This document shows positions 27,231-36,034 of a DNA stretch of 64,000 bases, piece after piece. Within the stretch, counting starts at the first letter, position 1. Each line of letters begins with the position of its first letter. The DNA comes from Streptomyces chromofuscus (GTDB lineage: Bacteria > Actinomycetota > Actinomycetes > Streptomycetales > Streptomycetaceae). The notes beneath the pieces are model-generated. The model saw only the letters and a list, made by a program, of their open reading frames with translations, had not been told where the DNA came from and did not search any database. The DNA lies in contig NZ_CP063374.1 in assembly GCF_015160875.1 (NCBI RefSeq), positions 7,319,501 through 7,383,500 of the forward strand. Direction: 5' to 3'. Made by a program: the position numbers and the translations under genes.

Positions 27231-27245
27231 CCTAGGCTGCCGGGT

Positions 27246-27989
27246 ATGACCGAGCCGACGACCCCTCAGCTCCAGCCCATGCCCGACGACTGGCGGCGTG
27301 CCCTCGCCGTCGTGGCGCACCCGGACGACCTCGAGTACGGCTGCTCGGCGGCGATAGCCGCCTGGACCGACGCCGGCCGCGAGGTGGCGTACGTCCTGGC
27401 CACCCGCGGCGAGGCGGGCATCGACACGCTGGACCCCGTGCGGTGCGGCCCGCTGCGCGAGCGCGAGCAGCGGGCGAGCGCGGCGGTCGTCGGTGTGTCG
27501 GAGGTGGAGTTCCTCGACCACCGGGACGGTGTCGTCGAGTACGGCACCGCCCTGCGCCGGGACATCGCCGCGGCCATCCGCCGCCACCGGCCCGAGCTGG
27601 TGATCACCCTCAACCACCGGGACACCTGGGGCGGCGTCGCCTGGAACACCCCCGACCACGTGGCCGTCGGCCGGGCCACGCTCGACGCGGCGGGCGACGC
27701 GGGCAACCGGTGGATTTTCCCGGAGCTGGCCGAGCGCGGCCTGAAACCCTGGAACGGCGTCCGCTGGGTCGCGGTCGCCGGCTGCAGCGCCCCGACGCAC
27801 GCCGTGGACGCCACGCCCGGCATGGAGCGCGCGGTGCGCTCGCTGCTCGAACACCGCGCGTACATCGAGGCGTTGACGGACGAGGACCCGGAGACGTACG
27901 TGCGGAACTTCCTGACCGGATACGCCGGGAGCACGGGGGAGCGGTTCGGGGGCCGGCCCGCCGTGGCGTTCGAGCTGTTCACCCGCTGA
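27246..27989 (+). CDS. PIG-L family deacetylase
   Basis: A 247-residue LmbE/MshB-like zinc deacetylase. The metal motif is AHPDDLEYG (about 22-30) and the second ligand region is TLNHRDTWGGVAWNTPDHVAVG (about 120-141). Family members remove N-acetyl groups from GlcNAc conjugates, including mycothiol and mycothiol-S-conjugate pathways. TAGGCT ends 7 nt before ATG and no ribosome site is visible, so the transcript is probably leaderless. Confidence 0.87.
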   Translation: MTEPTTPQLQPMPDDWRRALAVVAHPDDLEYGCSAAIAAWTDAGREVAYVLATRGEAGIDTLDPVRCGPLREREQRASAAVVGVSEVEFLDHRDGVVEYGTALRRDIAAAIRRHRPELVITLNHRDTWGGVAWNTPDHVAVGRATLDAAGDAGNRWIFPELAERGLKPWNGVRWVAVAGCSAPTHAVDATPGMERAVRSLLEHRAYIEALTDEDPETYVRNFLTGYAGSTGERFGGRPAVAFELFTR

Positions 27990-28074
27990 GGCCCCATGGA
28001 CTCCGGCCGCCGCGGCCGGTCCGCCCGGCAGGGTGGTCGGCGGGTGACGCCGGGCCGGTCATTAGGCTGAGGGG

Positions 28075-28904
28075 ATGCACGATCATCCCGGCGGCCTCGC
28101 CGACCTGCGCGGAGACTGCGCCAACTGCTTCGGCCTGTGCTGTGTGGCCCTGCCCTTCGCCGCCTCGGCGGACTTCGCGCTCGACAAGGGCGCCGGCACG
28201 CCCTGCCCCCACCTGCGGGGCGACCACCGCTGCGGCATCCACGGCGCGTTGCGGCGCGAGGGCTTCACCGGCTGCACGGTCTACGACTGCTTCGGCGCCG
28301 GACAGCGGGTCTCGCAGGTCACCTTCGGCGGACAGGACTGGCGCACCGGCTCCCGGGAGCACGCCCGGCGGATGTTCGACGTGTTCCCCGTCGTACGGCA
28401 GTTGCACGAGCTGCTCCGGTACCTCACCGAGGCCCTCGCCCTGCCCGCCGCCCGCCCCGTCCAGGCCGAGCTGCGCCGTTCCCTCGAGGACACCGAACGG
28501 CTGGCGCGGCGCGGTCCGGAGGAACTCGCCGCACTGGACGTCGCCGCCCACCGTCAGCAGGTCGACGTCCTGCTCCTGAAGGCCGGCGAGCTGGCCCGGG
28601 CGGGCACGCGGGGCCGGAAGAAGGCCGCCGGGGTGCGGACCTGGTGGGGGCCCGGCTCAAGGGCGCCGATTTGCGCGGCGCGAACCTGCGCGGTGCCTGT
28701 CTCATCGCGGCCGACCTGACCGGCGCGGATCTGCGCGGCGCGGAGCTGATCGGCACGGACCTGCGCGACGCCGACCTCACGGACGCCGATCTGACCGGTG
28801 CGTTCTTCCTGACCCAGCCTCAGCTCGACGCGGCCCGGGGAACGGACGGAACCCGGCTGCCGGAGTCGGTGTCCCGGCCCCGGCGCTGGACCGCCCTTCA
28901 CTGA
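28075..28904 (+). pseudogene. Pentapeptide-repeat protein with Cys-rich N-terminus, single frameshift
   Basis: The first frame (from ATG 28075, TAGGCT 6 nt upstream) encodes a YkgJ-like metal-binding head with CANCFGLCC and [13 protein letters not shown] cysteines, then a helical region, up to about 28635. The pentapeptide repeats (ADLxG/ANLRG units, about ten) and the C-terminus lie in the next frame and end at 28904. A single lost G in the run GGGG near 28631 explains the break. Restoring it gives one continuous protein of about 276 residues. It could be a true mutation or a sequencing error in a homopolymer. Confidence 0.75.
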
Positions 28905-28960
28905 CGCACAGGAAAGCCCGCGGGCACTCCTGGTTGGCGTGCGCCCGGATCTCCGATAGG

Positions 28961-28979
28961 TTAGGTGAGCCTTACCTAA
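28961..28979. promoter_or_regulatory. Iron box (DmdR/IdeR operator)
   Basis: TTAGGTGAGCCTTACCTAA is a 19-bp inverted repeat matching the actinobacterial iron box (TTAGGTTAGGCTNACCTAA) at nearly every position. It lies 16 nt before the start of the DUF2470 gene, so that gene should be repressed when iron is plentiful. Confidence 0.88.
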
Positions 28980-28994
28980 TTAGGAGGAACTGGG

Positions 28995-29720
28995 ATGGGT
29001 GACAGCCAAGCCTGGACGGCCGCGCCCGCCGCGGCGGAACAGGCCCGATCGGTGCTCGCCACCTCGTGGTCGTGCGCGGTGACCGCGGAGGGCGTGCGCG
29101 AGGAACTCGTCGGCACGCACACCGTGGAGGGGGACGGCCGGATCCTCCTGCACGTGCCGGACGACAGCGCCCTGCTCGCGGCCACCATCTGCGCGCCCCG
29201 CGGCGAGCCGTCCGCCGTCCTGGAGTTCGCCGACGTCGCACCCGTTCCGATGCGCAACCGCATCCGGGCCCGGCTCTGGCTGGCCGGATGGTTCACCCTC
29301 GAGAAGGGCCACCTCGCCTTCCGGGCCACCCGGGTGGTGCTGCGCCGGCCGTCCGGCGCGCTGGTGATCGACCTCGACGAGTTCGCCGCCGCCGCGCCCG
29401 ACCCGCTGGCCACCGCCGAGGCACGGCTGCTCACCCACCTGGCCGAGGCCCACCCCGACGCGGTCGAGCGGCTCACCCGGCTCGTCGAACCCGGCAGCCT
29501 GCACGGCGTGGTGCGCGTCCAGCCGCTCGCGGTCGACCGGCACGGACTGACGCTGCGTATCGAACGGCGCCGCGCCCACGGCGACGTACGGCTGGCCTTC
29601 CACACGCCCGCCGACGGCGTCGCCCAGCTCACCGAACGCATGCACGTGCTGCTCGCGCAGGCGAGTGCCGCCTCCTGCCCCTGCGCGCTACAGCGGCAGC
29701 GCGCAGACGGCGACGGGTGA
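28995..29720 (+). CDS. DUF2470-domain protein under iron control
   Basis: A 241-residue protein. The N-terminal half resembles a split-barrel flavin/heme-binding domain (VLEFADVAPVPMRNRIRARLWLAGWF) and the C-terminal half is DUF2470 (HLAEAHPDAVERLTRL). DUF2470 is found in HugZ-like heme-degrading or heme-storage proteins. GGAGG lies 8 nt before ATG 28995 and a near-consensus iron box overlaps the promoter, so a role in heme or siderophore iron use is the best inference. Its last 33 nt overlap the end of the convergent lactonase gene. Confidence 0.82.
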   Translation: MGDSQAWTAAPAAAEQARSVLATSWSCAVTAEGVREELVGTHTVEGDGRILLHVPDDSALLAATICAPRGEPSAVLEFADVAPVPMRNRIRARLWLAGWFTLEKGHLAFRATRVVLRRPSGALVIDLDEFAAAAPDPLATAEARLLTHLAEAHPDAVERLTRLVEPGSLHGVVRVQPLAVDRHGLTLRIERRRAHGDVRLAFHTPADGVAQLTERMHVLLAQASAASCPCALQRQRADGDG

Positions 29721-30884
29721 GGCGAACGGCTCGCCGGCCAGGCGCAGTTCGCCGCTCTCGGCGTCCACGTGGAAGACGCTGACGCTGCCGGACCGCTGGT
29801 TCGCCGCGAACAGCAGCCGTCCGTCCGGCGAGAGGGCGATCTGCCGGGGGAAGTCGCCCGCGACGGGCACCGTGCCGAGCAGCCGCAGCCGGGCGCCGTC
29901 GGCCTCCACCGCGTAGCGGGCCAGGCTGTTGTGGCCCCGGTTGGCGAGATACGCGTACGAGCCGTCGGTGGTCACCAGGAGCTGCGCCGGGTAATGGGTG
30001 CCCGGGCCCGTCCCGGTGGGCTGCGGCTCGCCGATCGTCAGACGCCCGGTCGCCGGGTCGTACGCGCACACGGCGACGGTGTTGTCGACCTCGTTGGCCA
30101 GATAGGCGTGCCGGCCGCCGGGGTGGAAGGTGAGATGGCGCGGACCCGCGCCCGGCCGGGTGTGCGCCCGCGCGACCTCGCGCAGCGTGCCCTTCCGCTG
30201 GTCGAGGCGGTAGGTGTAGACGGTGTCCGTGCCGAGGTCGACGGCGAGGACGTGGCGGCCGTCCGGGCTCGCCGCGAACTGGTGGGCGTGCGGGCCCTCC
30301 TGCCCGGGTCCCGGCGCCGGGGTGAAGTGCGCGACCAGGTCGGTGCGCTCGCCGAGCGCGCCCGACGCGCCGATCGGGTGCACGGCGACGCTGCCGGAGG
30401 TGTAGTTGGCGCTGAGCAGCCAGCGACCGCTCGGGTGCACGGACAGATGGCAGGGGGCCGCGCCTCCCGTGCCCCGGCTGCCGAGGATCTTGCGGTCGGC
30501 CAGCCGCACGGCGGTCACGGCGCCGTCCTCGCGCTCGCTCACGGCGTACAACGTGCGGCCGTCGGGGTGCACCGCCAGATACGACGGGTCGGCCACGCCG
30601 GTGAGAGTGCCGGCCCCGGTCACACGGCCCGTCGCCGGATCGTAGGTCGCCAGGGCGATGCCGGTACCGCCCCCCTCGACGGAGGTGTAGGTGCCGAGGT
30701 AGAGCGGGCGGGGACCGGACGGCTCGCCCGCGGGAGTCGGTGCGCCGGGATCGGCCGACGCCTCGGGGGCCTTGGCGGCCGGCCGGGTACCGCAGGCGGC
30801 CGACGCCGACAGCGCCGTCCCCGTGACGGCGCCGACGAAGCGCCGCCTGCTCCAGCCGCCGCCGGCCCGCGCACCCCTGCTCAT
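29688..30884 (-). CDS. Secreted lactonase-family beta-propeller protein
   Basis: A 398-residue protein. A twin-arginine signal (SRRRFVGAVTG, residues 12-22) ends in a lipobox-like SAAC, so it is probably a Tat-exported lipoprotein. The mature part is a seven-bladed lactonase propeller (PF10282 type) with repeats such as HPDGRTLYAVSE, HPSGRWLLSANY, SPDGRHVLAVD, HPGGRHAYLANE. Cytoplasmic relatives hydrolyse 6-phosphogluconolactone; an exported form probably acts on another lactone or only binds. Upstream, 30977-30994 holds the perfect small stem CGGCAAC/GTTGCCG. Confidence 0.85.
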   Translation of the reverse strand: MSRGARAGGGWSRRRFVGAVTGTALSASAACGTRPAAKAPEASADPGAPTPAGEPSGPRPLYLGTYTSVEGGGTGIALATYDPATGRVTGAGTLTGVADPSYLAVHPDGRTLYAVSEREDGAVTAVRLADRKILGSRGTGGAAPCHLSVHPSGRWLLSANYTSGSVAVHPIGASGALGERTDLVAHFTPAPGPGQEGPHAHQFAASPDGRHVLAVDLGTDTVYTYRLDQRKGTLREVARAHTRPGAGPRHLTFHPGGRHAYLANEVDNTVAVCAYDPATGRLTIGEPQPTGTGPGTHYPAQLLVTTDGSYAYLANRGHNSLARYAVEADGARLRLLGTVPVAGDFPRQIALSPDGRLLFAANQRSGSVSVFHVDAESGELRLAGEPFASPVAVCALPL

Positions 30885-31041
30885 CTCCGCACCTCAGCTC
30901 GTCGCCCGCCCCGGGACCCGTCGACGGTCCCGGACGTGACAGCCACCTTGGCGCGGATCACCCGTCCTGTGCAACGCGGCAACAGACGTTGCCGGACGCA
31001 CGGCAGCGGCCGCGGACCACCGGACGCGCGGCAGCCGCGGG

Positions 31042-32085
31042 CTACCAGTCGCCGTCCGTGACCGGCCAGCCCGGCGCGAGGGGCTTCACCTGCGGCGGCG
31101 TGGGCTCCTGCCAGGGCTCGTGGTCGTCACCGAGCCAGTCACCGACGGGCTTGACGGCCGACAGCGTGTCCGGGGCGGCGAGATCCTGAGCGTCCTGGTC
31201 GTAGTAGTCGAACCAGGGCAGACCCGCGCGCGTGTACGCCGCCCGGTCCACGGGCGACGGCGGGGGAGCCTCGCCGGTGATCCGGCGCCACTCCGGCGGC
31301 GTCACCAGGTGGACGAAGACCCGCCCGGCCGGCCCCTGGGCCCAGTCCGTGAGCGGCCGGTCGTCCCGGTAGACCTCCTGGCGCATCGAGCCACCGACGC
31401 CGAGTCCCATCGCGGCGGCGGCCCGGGGCGGACCTCCGGGGCGGGCCGCCCCCGGAGTCGCCATCGGCGCGGGCGGGGCCCCGAAGTCGAGGCCGCCGGG
31501 GACTGGGGGCATCGCCGGGGGCCGCAGCGCCCTGCTCCGCTGCTCCTCGCGCCAGGCGGCCAGCGCCGCGTCGTTCAGCGGGAACGACTGCAGCTGCACG
31601 CCGCCCCAGACCTCCTCGCCCGTGACCTGCCCCTCCACGGTCGCGCCGAGGCCCAGCGGCACCGCCACGAACTGGCGCACGGTGCCCTTGCCGGAGTTGA
31701 TGCCGTCCAGCCACGGCTGACGCGGCAGCACGACGTAGTTCTGCGGGTCCCGGGCGAGCCGGTCGCTCCACGGCCGGCCCGAGACCGCGCACACCTTGCC
31801 CGCACCGACCTGGAGGGCCGCCGGCTCGGCCGTACCCGCGAAGCTGAGCCACATCGCCTCGCGCAGATACACCGGCAGCATCACGCCACCGCGCGCCCGC
31901 CACTGCTCGGGCACCGTGTCCGCGTAGTCGGCGACCCGCCGGACGGGGAACTCGCCGAGGCCGGGCGGCAGGGGGTGGGTGCCCGTCTCCGGCAGCCGCA
32001 GCGTGCGGATGAAGCGCACCGCCACACCGCCCGGCAGCCGCAGGGTGTTTCCGTCGATCCATACCGCGGTGTTGCTCATCCGCAC
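31042..32085 (-). CDS. Hypothetical protein with Pro/Ala-rich linker
   Basis: A 347-residue protein of no recognised family. It has an ordered N-terminal half (NTAVWIDGNTLRLPGG, VMLPVYLREAMWLSF), a flexible linker rich in proline, alanine and glycine at about 190-240, and a C-terminal part with TDWAQGPAGRVFVHLVTPPEWRRITGE. No signal peptide or membrane helix. GTG 32085 is 5 nt behind GAGGGGG; ATG two codons later is equally possible. It is 40 nt downstream of the exporter-like gene on the same strand and may be co-transcribed. Confidence 0.75.
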   Translation of the reverse strand: MRMSNTAVWIDGNTLRLPGGVAVRFIRTLRLPETGTHPLPPGLGEFPVRRVADYADTVPEQWRARGGVMLPVYLREAMWLSFAGTAEPAALQVGAGKVCAVSGRPWSDRLARDPQNYVVLPRQPWLDGINSGKGTVRQFVAVPLGLGATVEGQVTGEEVWGGVQLQSFPLNDAALAAWREEQRSRALRPPAMPPVPGGLDFGAPPAPMATPGAARPGGPPRAAAAMGLGVGGSMRQEVYRDDRPLTDWAQGPAGRVFVHLVTPPEWRRITGEAPPPSPVDRAAYTRAGLPWFDYYDQDAQDLAAPDTLSAVKPVGDWLGDDHEPWQEPTPPQVKPLAPGWPVTDGDW

Positions 32086-32125
32086 GCCCCCTCGCGACCG
32101 GCGCCGGCTTCGCCCCGGCGCTCTC

Positions 32126-33379
32126 TCACCGAGAACGCCTGCCGGCCCCGGTGCGGTTCCGCCACAGCTGCTCCTGAACGCCCAGCCGCTCGCGCACCCG
32201 GGTCAGCCGCGGCATGCGCTCGCGCTGCTCACGGGTGTGGCGGTCGAGTTCCTCCAGCAGCCGGCGCGAGCGGTGCTCGGTGTCCAGTTCGTCGAGGATG
32301 CGGTTGACCTCGGTGAGCACGGCGCCGTACAGCTGCCACTCGCGCGCGTCCCGCCTGACCTCCCCCAGCAGCAGCTGGGCCAGCTTGTCGCGGGTGGCCG
32401 CGGCCGCGTGCAGCTCCGCGGCGAGCCGGTCCTCCGCCGACTCGGCGCTCGCGCTGACGCTGGTGGTGACCAGCACCGCGAAGCTCACCACGGCGTCGCC
32501 GATCTCGGACAGCAACTGCTCCACGACGGAGCCGGTCTCGTCCTCGAACAGGGGCTCGGGATCGCGCGCCTTCGCCAGGTCCGTGAGCGTGCGCGCCAGG
32601 ACCCGCAGCACCACCGTGCAGATCTCCAGGGTGTCCAGGCCCGTGCGCAGGACCACCCGGTTCAGCAGCCCCTCCCGTACCCGCGGATTCAACCGCAGGC
32701 TGTCCTCGGCCTGGCGCAGCGCGGCGTCCACCCGCACGATGTCGTGGTCGAGCCGGCGCGCCTCGTGCAGGCGCTCGGCCGCGTACTCGACGGGCGTGCG
32801 GCCTCCGGCCTCCTCGCCGACCCGCAGCATCAACTGCCGCATCCGACGGGCCAGCCCTTCGATGGACTCGCCCGCCTCGCCCACCCACACAGGCGGCGCC
32901 AGCAGCAGGTTGCAGGAGAGGCCGACGACCGCGCCGATCAGCGTCTCGACGATCCGCGCCCAGGCGGTGTCCCCGACGCTGGTGACGCCGAGCACCAGCA
33001 TCGCGCTGATCGCCACCTCGGGTACGTACTCGTCGACCCGGACCAGGTGCCCGACGGCCAGCGCGGCCAGGATCACCAGGGCGAGGCTCCACCAGGTCAG
33101 GCCCACCAGCAGACTGAACGCGATGGCGACGAGCACGCCCGCCACCACGGAGTTCACGCGGCGGACGCCGTTGGTGAGGGTGGCGTACAGGGTCACCTGG
33201 ACGACCAGCAACGCGGTCAGCGGCGCTGTCAGCGGGGCGGCCTCGGGACTCAGGCGCAGGGCGATGACGTACGCGATGGTGGCCGCGAACGTCGAGCGCA
33301 GCGTCTGGACGACCACGGGGTCACGTACCCACTTCGTCAGGCGCGCACGGTACGCCGACCAGTTTCGTTCGACTCGCAT
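32126..33379 (-). CDS. Aromatic acid exporter-like (FUSC/ArAE) membrane protein
   Basis: A 417-residue protein. Residues about 25-165 hold six hydrophobic helices (TLRSTFAATIAYVIALRL, LTALLVVQVTLYATL, VAGVLVAIAFSLLVGL, LALVILAALAVGHLV, VAISAMLVLGVTSV, LIGAVVGLSCNLLLAPP), matching the ArAE/FUSC domain. A long soluble helical tail (170-400) with coiled-coil character follows. Relatives export hydroxybenzoate-type acids; no substrate is visible here. Confidence 0.83.
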   Translation of the reverse strand: MRVERNWSAYRARLTKWVRDPVVVQTLRSTFAATIAYVIALRLSPEAAPLTAPLTALLVVQVTLYATLTNGVRRVNSVVAGVLVAIAFSLLVGLTWWSLALVILAALAVGHLVRVDEYVPEVAISAMLVLGVTSVGDTAWARIVETLIGAVVGLSCNLLLAPPVWVGEAGESIEGLARRMRQLMLRVGEEAGGRTPVEYAAERLHEARRLDHDIVRVDAALRQAEDSLRLNPRVREGLLNRVVLRTGLDTLEICTVVLRVLARTLTDLAKARDPEPLFEDETGSVVEQLLSEIGDAVVSFAVLVTTSVSASAESAEDRLAAELHAAAATRDKLAQLLLGEVRRDAREWQLYGAVLTEVNRILDELDTEHRSRRLLEELDRHTREQRERMPRLTRVRERLGVQEQLWRNRTGAGRRSR

Positions 33380-33520
33380 CCCTTGGCCTGTTCCCCGTCA
33401 CCTGGGGCATCGAACGTATCGCCGGTATCGGCCAGTGCAGTGCAGTACCAGCCGGTGTCGTCCGGCCGTGGCTGAACACCCCGGTCCGCGCCCGTGCTCG
33501 GGCCGGTCGGCCGGGAGGCC

Positions 33521-34015
33521 TCAGGCGGACAGCTTGTCGAGGAAGGCGTACAGATTGCCCGTCGTCCGGGCGATCTGTTCCTCCAGAGTGAGGCTCTCCT
33601 CGAAGCGCGCGCCCGATTCGGAGATCTTCTTCCCGCGGACGTAGAGGGAGCAGGCGAGGTCGGTGCACATGTACACGCCGACGGAGTTGCCCTCGCGGCC
33701 CGCCGCTCCCGCCTTGCGCGCGGTCATCAGGGAGACGCCGCCCCTGGGGTGCGCGGTCAGGCAGAGGGAGCACAGACTCCGGTGCAGATAGCCGCGCCGC
33801 GGCGGAGGGAAGCGCAGGGTGACCCCGGTGAGCCGCCCCTCCCGCTCGGCCACGAGACAACTGCGGTCGGGCGCCCCGGGATCCCGCCAGCCCAGGAAGT
33901 CCAGGTCGTCCCAGGGCAGGTCGGCGAGATCACGCGGCACGGCCAGGCGTTTGGCCTCTCCCTTCGAGCAGTTGACGAAGGAGTCGCGGATCTCCCGCTC
34001 GGTGAGCGGCTGCAT
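33521..34015 (-). CDS. FBP-domain protein (treble-clef zinc finger)
   Basis: A 164-residue protein matching the FBP domain of EF-G-binding proteins. It starts MQPLTEREIRDSFVNCSKGEAKR and carries a four-cysteine zinc site, SLCSLC in the middle and CTDLAC later. In other bacteria the domain binds EF-G and releases it from the ribosome, notably under antibiotic stress. ATG 34015 has AGGAGG at good spacing. Two inverted repeats sit just upstream (34068-34102). Confidence 0.85.
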   Translation of the reverse strand: MQPLTEREIRDSFVNCSKGEAKRLAVPRDLADLPWDDLDFLGWRDPGAPDRSCLVAEREGRLTGVTLRFPPPRRGYLHRSLCSLCLTAHPRGGVSLMTARKAGAAGREGNSVGVYMCTDLACSLYVRGKKISESGARFEESLTLEEQIARTTGNLYAFLDKLSA

Positions 34016-34067
34016 GGGGAGCCTCCTGGGGCGTTGCCGGGCGCGGCGGTCGTCGGTGCGCCCGCCC

Positions 34068-34102
34068 AAACCTAGGGTTCATAGGTTTTTGCCTACAGTA
34101 GG
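34068..34102. promoter_or_regulatory. Two inverted repeats upstream of the FBP gene
   Basis: AAACCTA (34068-34074) and TAGGTTT (34082-34088) form a 7-bp inverted repeat around 7 nt. Immediately next is CCTACAGTAGG (34092-34102). The first overlaps a possible minus-strand -10 (TAGGTT). A repressor site is likely, but the regulator is unknown. Confidence 0.55.
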
Positions 34103-34129
34103 AAGTCGACAGGTGATGGAGCCACCGAA

Positions 34130-34159
34130 TTTCCCCACAGGCGGAGCGAGGTGGGGAAA
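34130..34159. other. Perfect 9-bp hairpin in a divergent spacer
   Basis: TTTCCCCAC pairs with GTGGGGAAA around a 12-nt loop. It lies in the 355-bp spacer between the FBP and ROK genes. Apart from this hairpin and the inverted repeats on either side, no gene is seen in 34016-34370. Confidence 0.5.
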
Positions 34160-34287
34160 GCGCCGACGGCGACGGTGTAGGGGCGGCTCCGGGTGCCAGG
34201 CATTCCGTACCCTGTACCGGAAGCGCGCCCAGGTGTCGACGTGAAGCCCGCCGTAGCGGTCGCCGAGTGTCGCCCCGCTTAGCTCAG

Positions 34288-34303
34288 ACCCTGAATTAAG
34301 GGT
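34288..34303. promoter_or_regulatory. Probable ROK operator
   Basis: ACCCTGAATTAAGGGT, a 5-bp inverted repeat with an AT centre, precedes a TAATAT hexamer (34309-34314) and the ROK regulator start at 34371. Position and symmetry suggest autoregulation. Confidence 0.5.
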
Positions 34304-34370
34304 TGGAGTAATATCCACTCGGTGGCCCGGGCCGGTGCGGCCGGGTGGGGCAGGGTTCGGAAGGAGCCAC

Positions 34371-35660
34371 ATGGCGGGGCGGAACGGGCGCACGGTGCGT
34401 GACCTCAGGCGGGCCAACCGGACGGCCGTGCTGCAACGACTCTACTTCGACGGCCCGCTCAGCCGCTTCGAGCTGGGCCCGGCGACCGGACTGAGCTCGG
34501 GCTCCGTCAGCAACGTCGTCGCCGACCTGGTCGCCGACCAGCTGGTGGAGGAGGCCGGCAGCGTCGACTCCGACGGCGGCCGGCCGCGCACGCTGCTGCG
34601 GGTGGCGCCCGGCAGCGGCCACATGATCGGCGTCGACGTCGGCGAGACGCGGGTGCGCATCGAGTTGTTCGACCTCACCCTCACCGAACTCGCCCGCACG
34701 GAACGGCCCCTGGAGCACCAGCGGTACGACGTCGAGGTGATCGTCGGCCACATCCGCGACGGCGTCGCGGAAGTGCTGGCCGCCGCGGACGTGGCTCCCG
34801 AGCAGCTCCTCGGCGTCGGGATCGGTGTCCCCGGCATCGTCGAACGCACCCCGGACCGGGGCGCCGTGGTGCACGGCCAGACGATCGGCTGGGACGCGGT
34901 CCCGCTGGAGGCGCTGCTGCGCTCCACCTCCCGACTCCCCGAGACCGCCGCGTACTTCATCGACAACGGCGCCAAGACGCTCGGCCAGGCCGAGATGTGG
35001 TTCGGCGGCGGGCGCGGCGCCCGCAGCGCGGTCGTCGTCCTGTTCGGCTCCGGCGTGGGCGCCTGCCTGGTCACCCCCGAGGTGGACCACGGGCGGGCCG
35101 TCGAGTGGGGCCATCTGACGGTACGCGTCCGGGGACGCCGCTGCCGGTGCGGTGCGCTCGGCTGCCTGGAGGCCTACGCGGGCGCCGAGTCGCTGCTGGA
35201 GCGCTGGCGCGAGGAGGGCGGGCGACCGCCCGGGGGCACCGACGAGGAGACCGCGCTCACCGCGATGCTGGCCGCCGCCTACCCGACCGGGGGCGGTGCG
35301 GCGGACCCGGCGGCGCTGGCCGTGCTGGAGGAGACCGCCGAGTACCTGGGCGCGGGCCTGTCCGACCTGATCAACCTCTTCCAGCCGGAGCGGATCCTCA
35401 TCGGCGGCTGGGCGGGCCTGCAGCTGGGCGCCGGGTTCCTGCCCGCCGTACGGCGGCACGCGGCGGCGTACGCCCTGCGGCATCCGGCCGAGAAGGTCAC
35501 CATTGAGCTGGGACGGCTCGGCCCCGACGCGGTGACCGTCGGTGCGGCGATCCTGCCGCTGGCCGACTTCTTCGCTCGCGGCGGCCGCCGCCCGGACCCC
35601 GTACCGCAGGGGCCGCCGCCGGCCTGGCGCGCGGTCCTGGAGGAGCGGGCGCCGCGCTGA
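34371..35660 (+). CDS. ROK-family transcriptional regulator
   Basis: A 429-residue protein. A winged HTH (LRRANRTAVLQRLYFDGPLSRFELGPATGLSSGSVSNVV, about 12-52) is followed by an ASKHA sugar-kinase-like domain with VDVGETRVRIELFD and the zinc loop CRCGALGCLEAYAG (about 260-273). The DNA domain marks it as a XylR/NagC-like repressor rather than a glucokinase. AAGGAG precedes ATG 34371. No sugar operon adjoins it, so the target is unclear. Confidence 0.88.
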   Translation: MAGRNGRTVRDLRRANRTAVLQRLYFDGPLSRFELGPATGLSSGSVSNVVADLVADQLVEEAGSVDSDGGRPRTLLRVAPGSGHMIGVDVGETRVRIELFDLTLTELARTERPLEHQRYDVEVIVGHIRDGVAEVLAAADVAPEQLLGVGIGVPGIVERTPDRGAVVHGQTIGWDAVPLEALLRSTSRLPETAAYFIDNGAKTLGQAEMWFGGGRGARSAVVVLFGSGVGACLVTPEVDHGRAVEWGHLTVRVRGRRCRCGALGCLEAYAGAESLLERWREEGGRPPGGTDEETALTAMLAAAYPTGGGAADPAALAVLEETAEYLGAGLSDLINLFQPERILIGGWAGLQLGAGFLPAVRRHAAAYALRHPAEKVTIELGRLGPDAVTVGAAILPLADFFARGGRRPDPVPQGPPPAWRAVLEERAPR

Positions 35661-35742
35661 GCGGGCGACGTCCACGACGTGCGGTTTCGCGACCGTAGCC
35701 GGAGGTACTCGCATGCCTCGGACGCCACGAAGGGAGTACGTC

Positions 35743-36015
35743 GTGACCGACCACCGTCATGAGGAGCCGGGCCGCAGTCCCGAGCCCGTACCGCGTGACC
35801 TGCCCGACCAGCAGGCGGTCCCGGACGAAGAAGATCCTTGGGAGGTGTCCCCGGCCGAGGAGGCCGAGGACACCGAGGGTGCACAGGGCGTCGAACGGGA
35901 CGAGGCCCCCGCCGACGTCCCGGACGTGGACGAGGCGGGCTCGGGCCGGCAGGGTGCCCCCCGGTCGGCCACGGTCCACCCCGAGCACCCGGGGCCGGAC
36001 GAGTCCCCCGACTGA
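35743..36015 (+). CDS. Small acidic hypothetical protein
   Basis: A 90-residue, highly acidic, proline-rich protein with no predicted fold, similar in style to conserved short streptomycete proteins of unknown function. GTG 35743 is used because AAGGGAG lies 5-6 nt upstream; the ORF continues further 5' without a better site. It ends 19 nt before the convergent epimerase stop. Confidence 0.6.
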   Translation: MTDHRHEEPGRSPEPVPRDLPDQQAVPDEEDPWEVSPAEEAEDTEGAQGVERDEAPADVPDVDEAGSGRQGAPRSATVHPEHPGPDESPD

Positions 36016-36034
36016 CCGGCCGGCCTTCGGGGAC

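Noticed and set aside
34275-34320. tRNA-like TTAGCTCAG text
   Set aside because: Only the D-arm left half matches; no matching D-stem partner, anticodon arm or T-arm follows.
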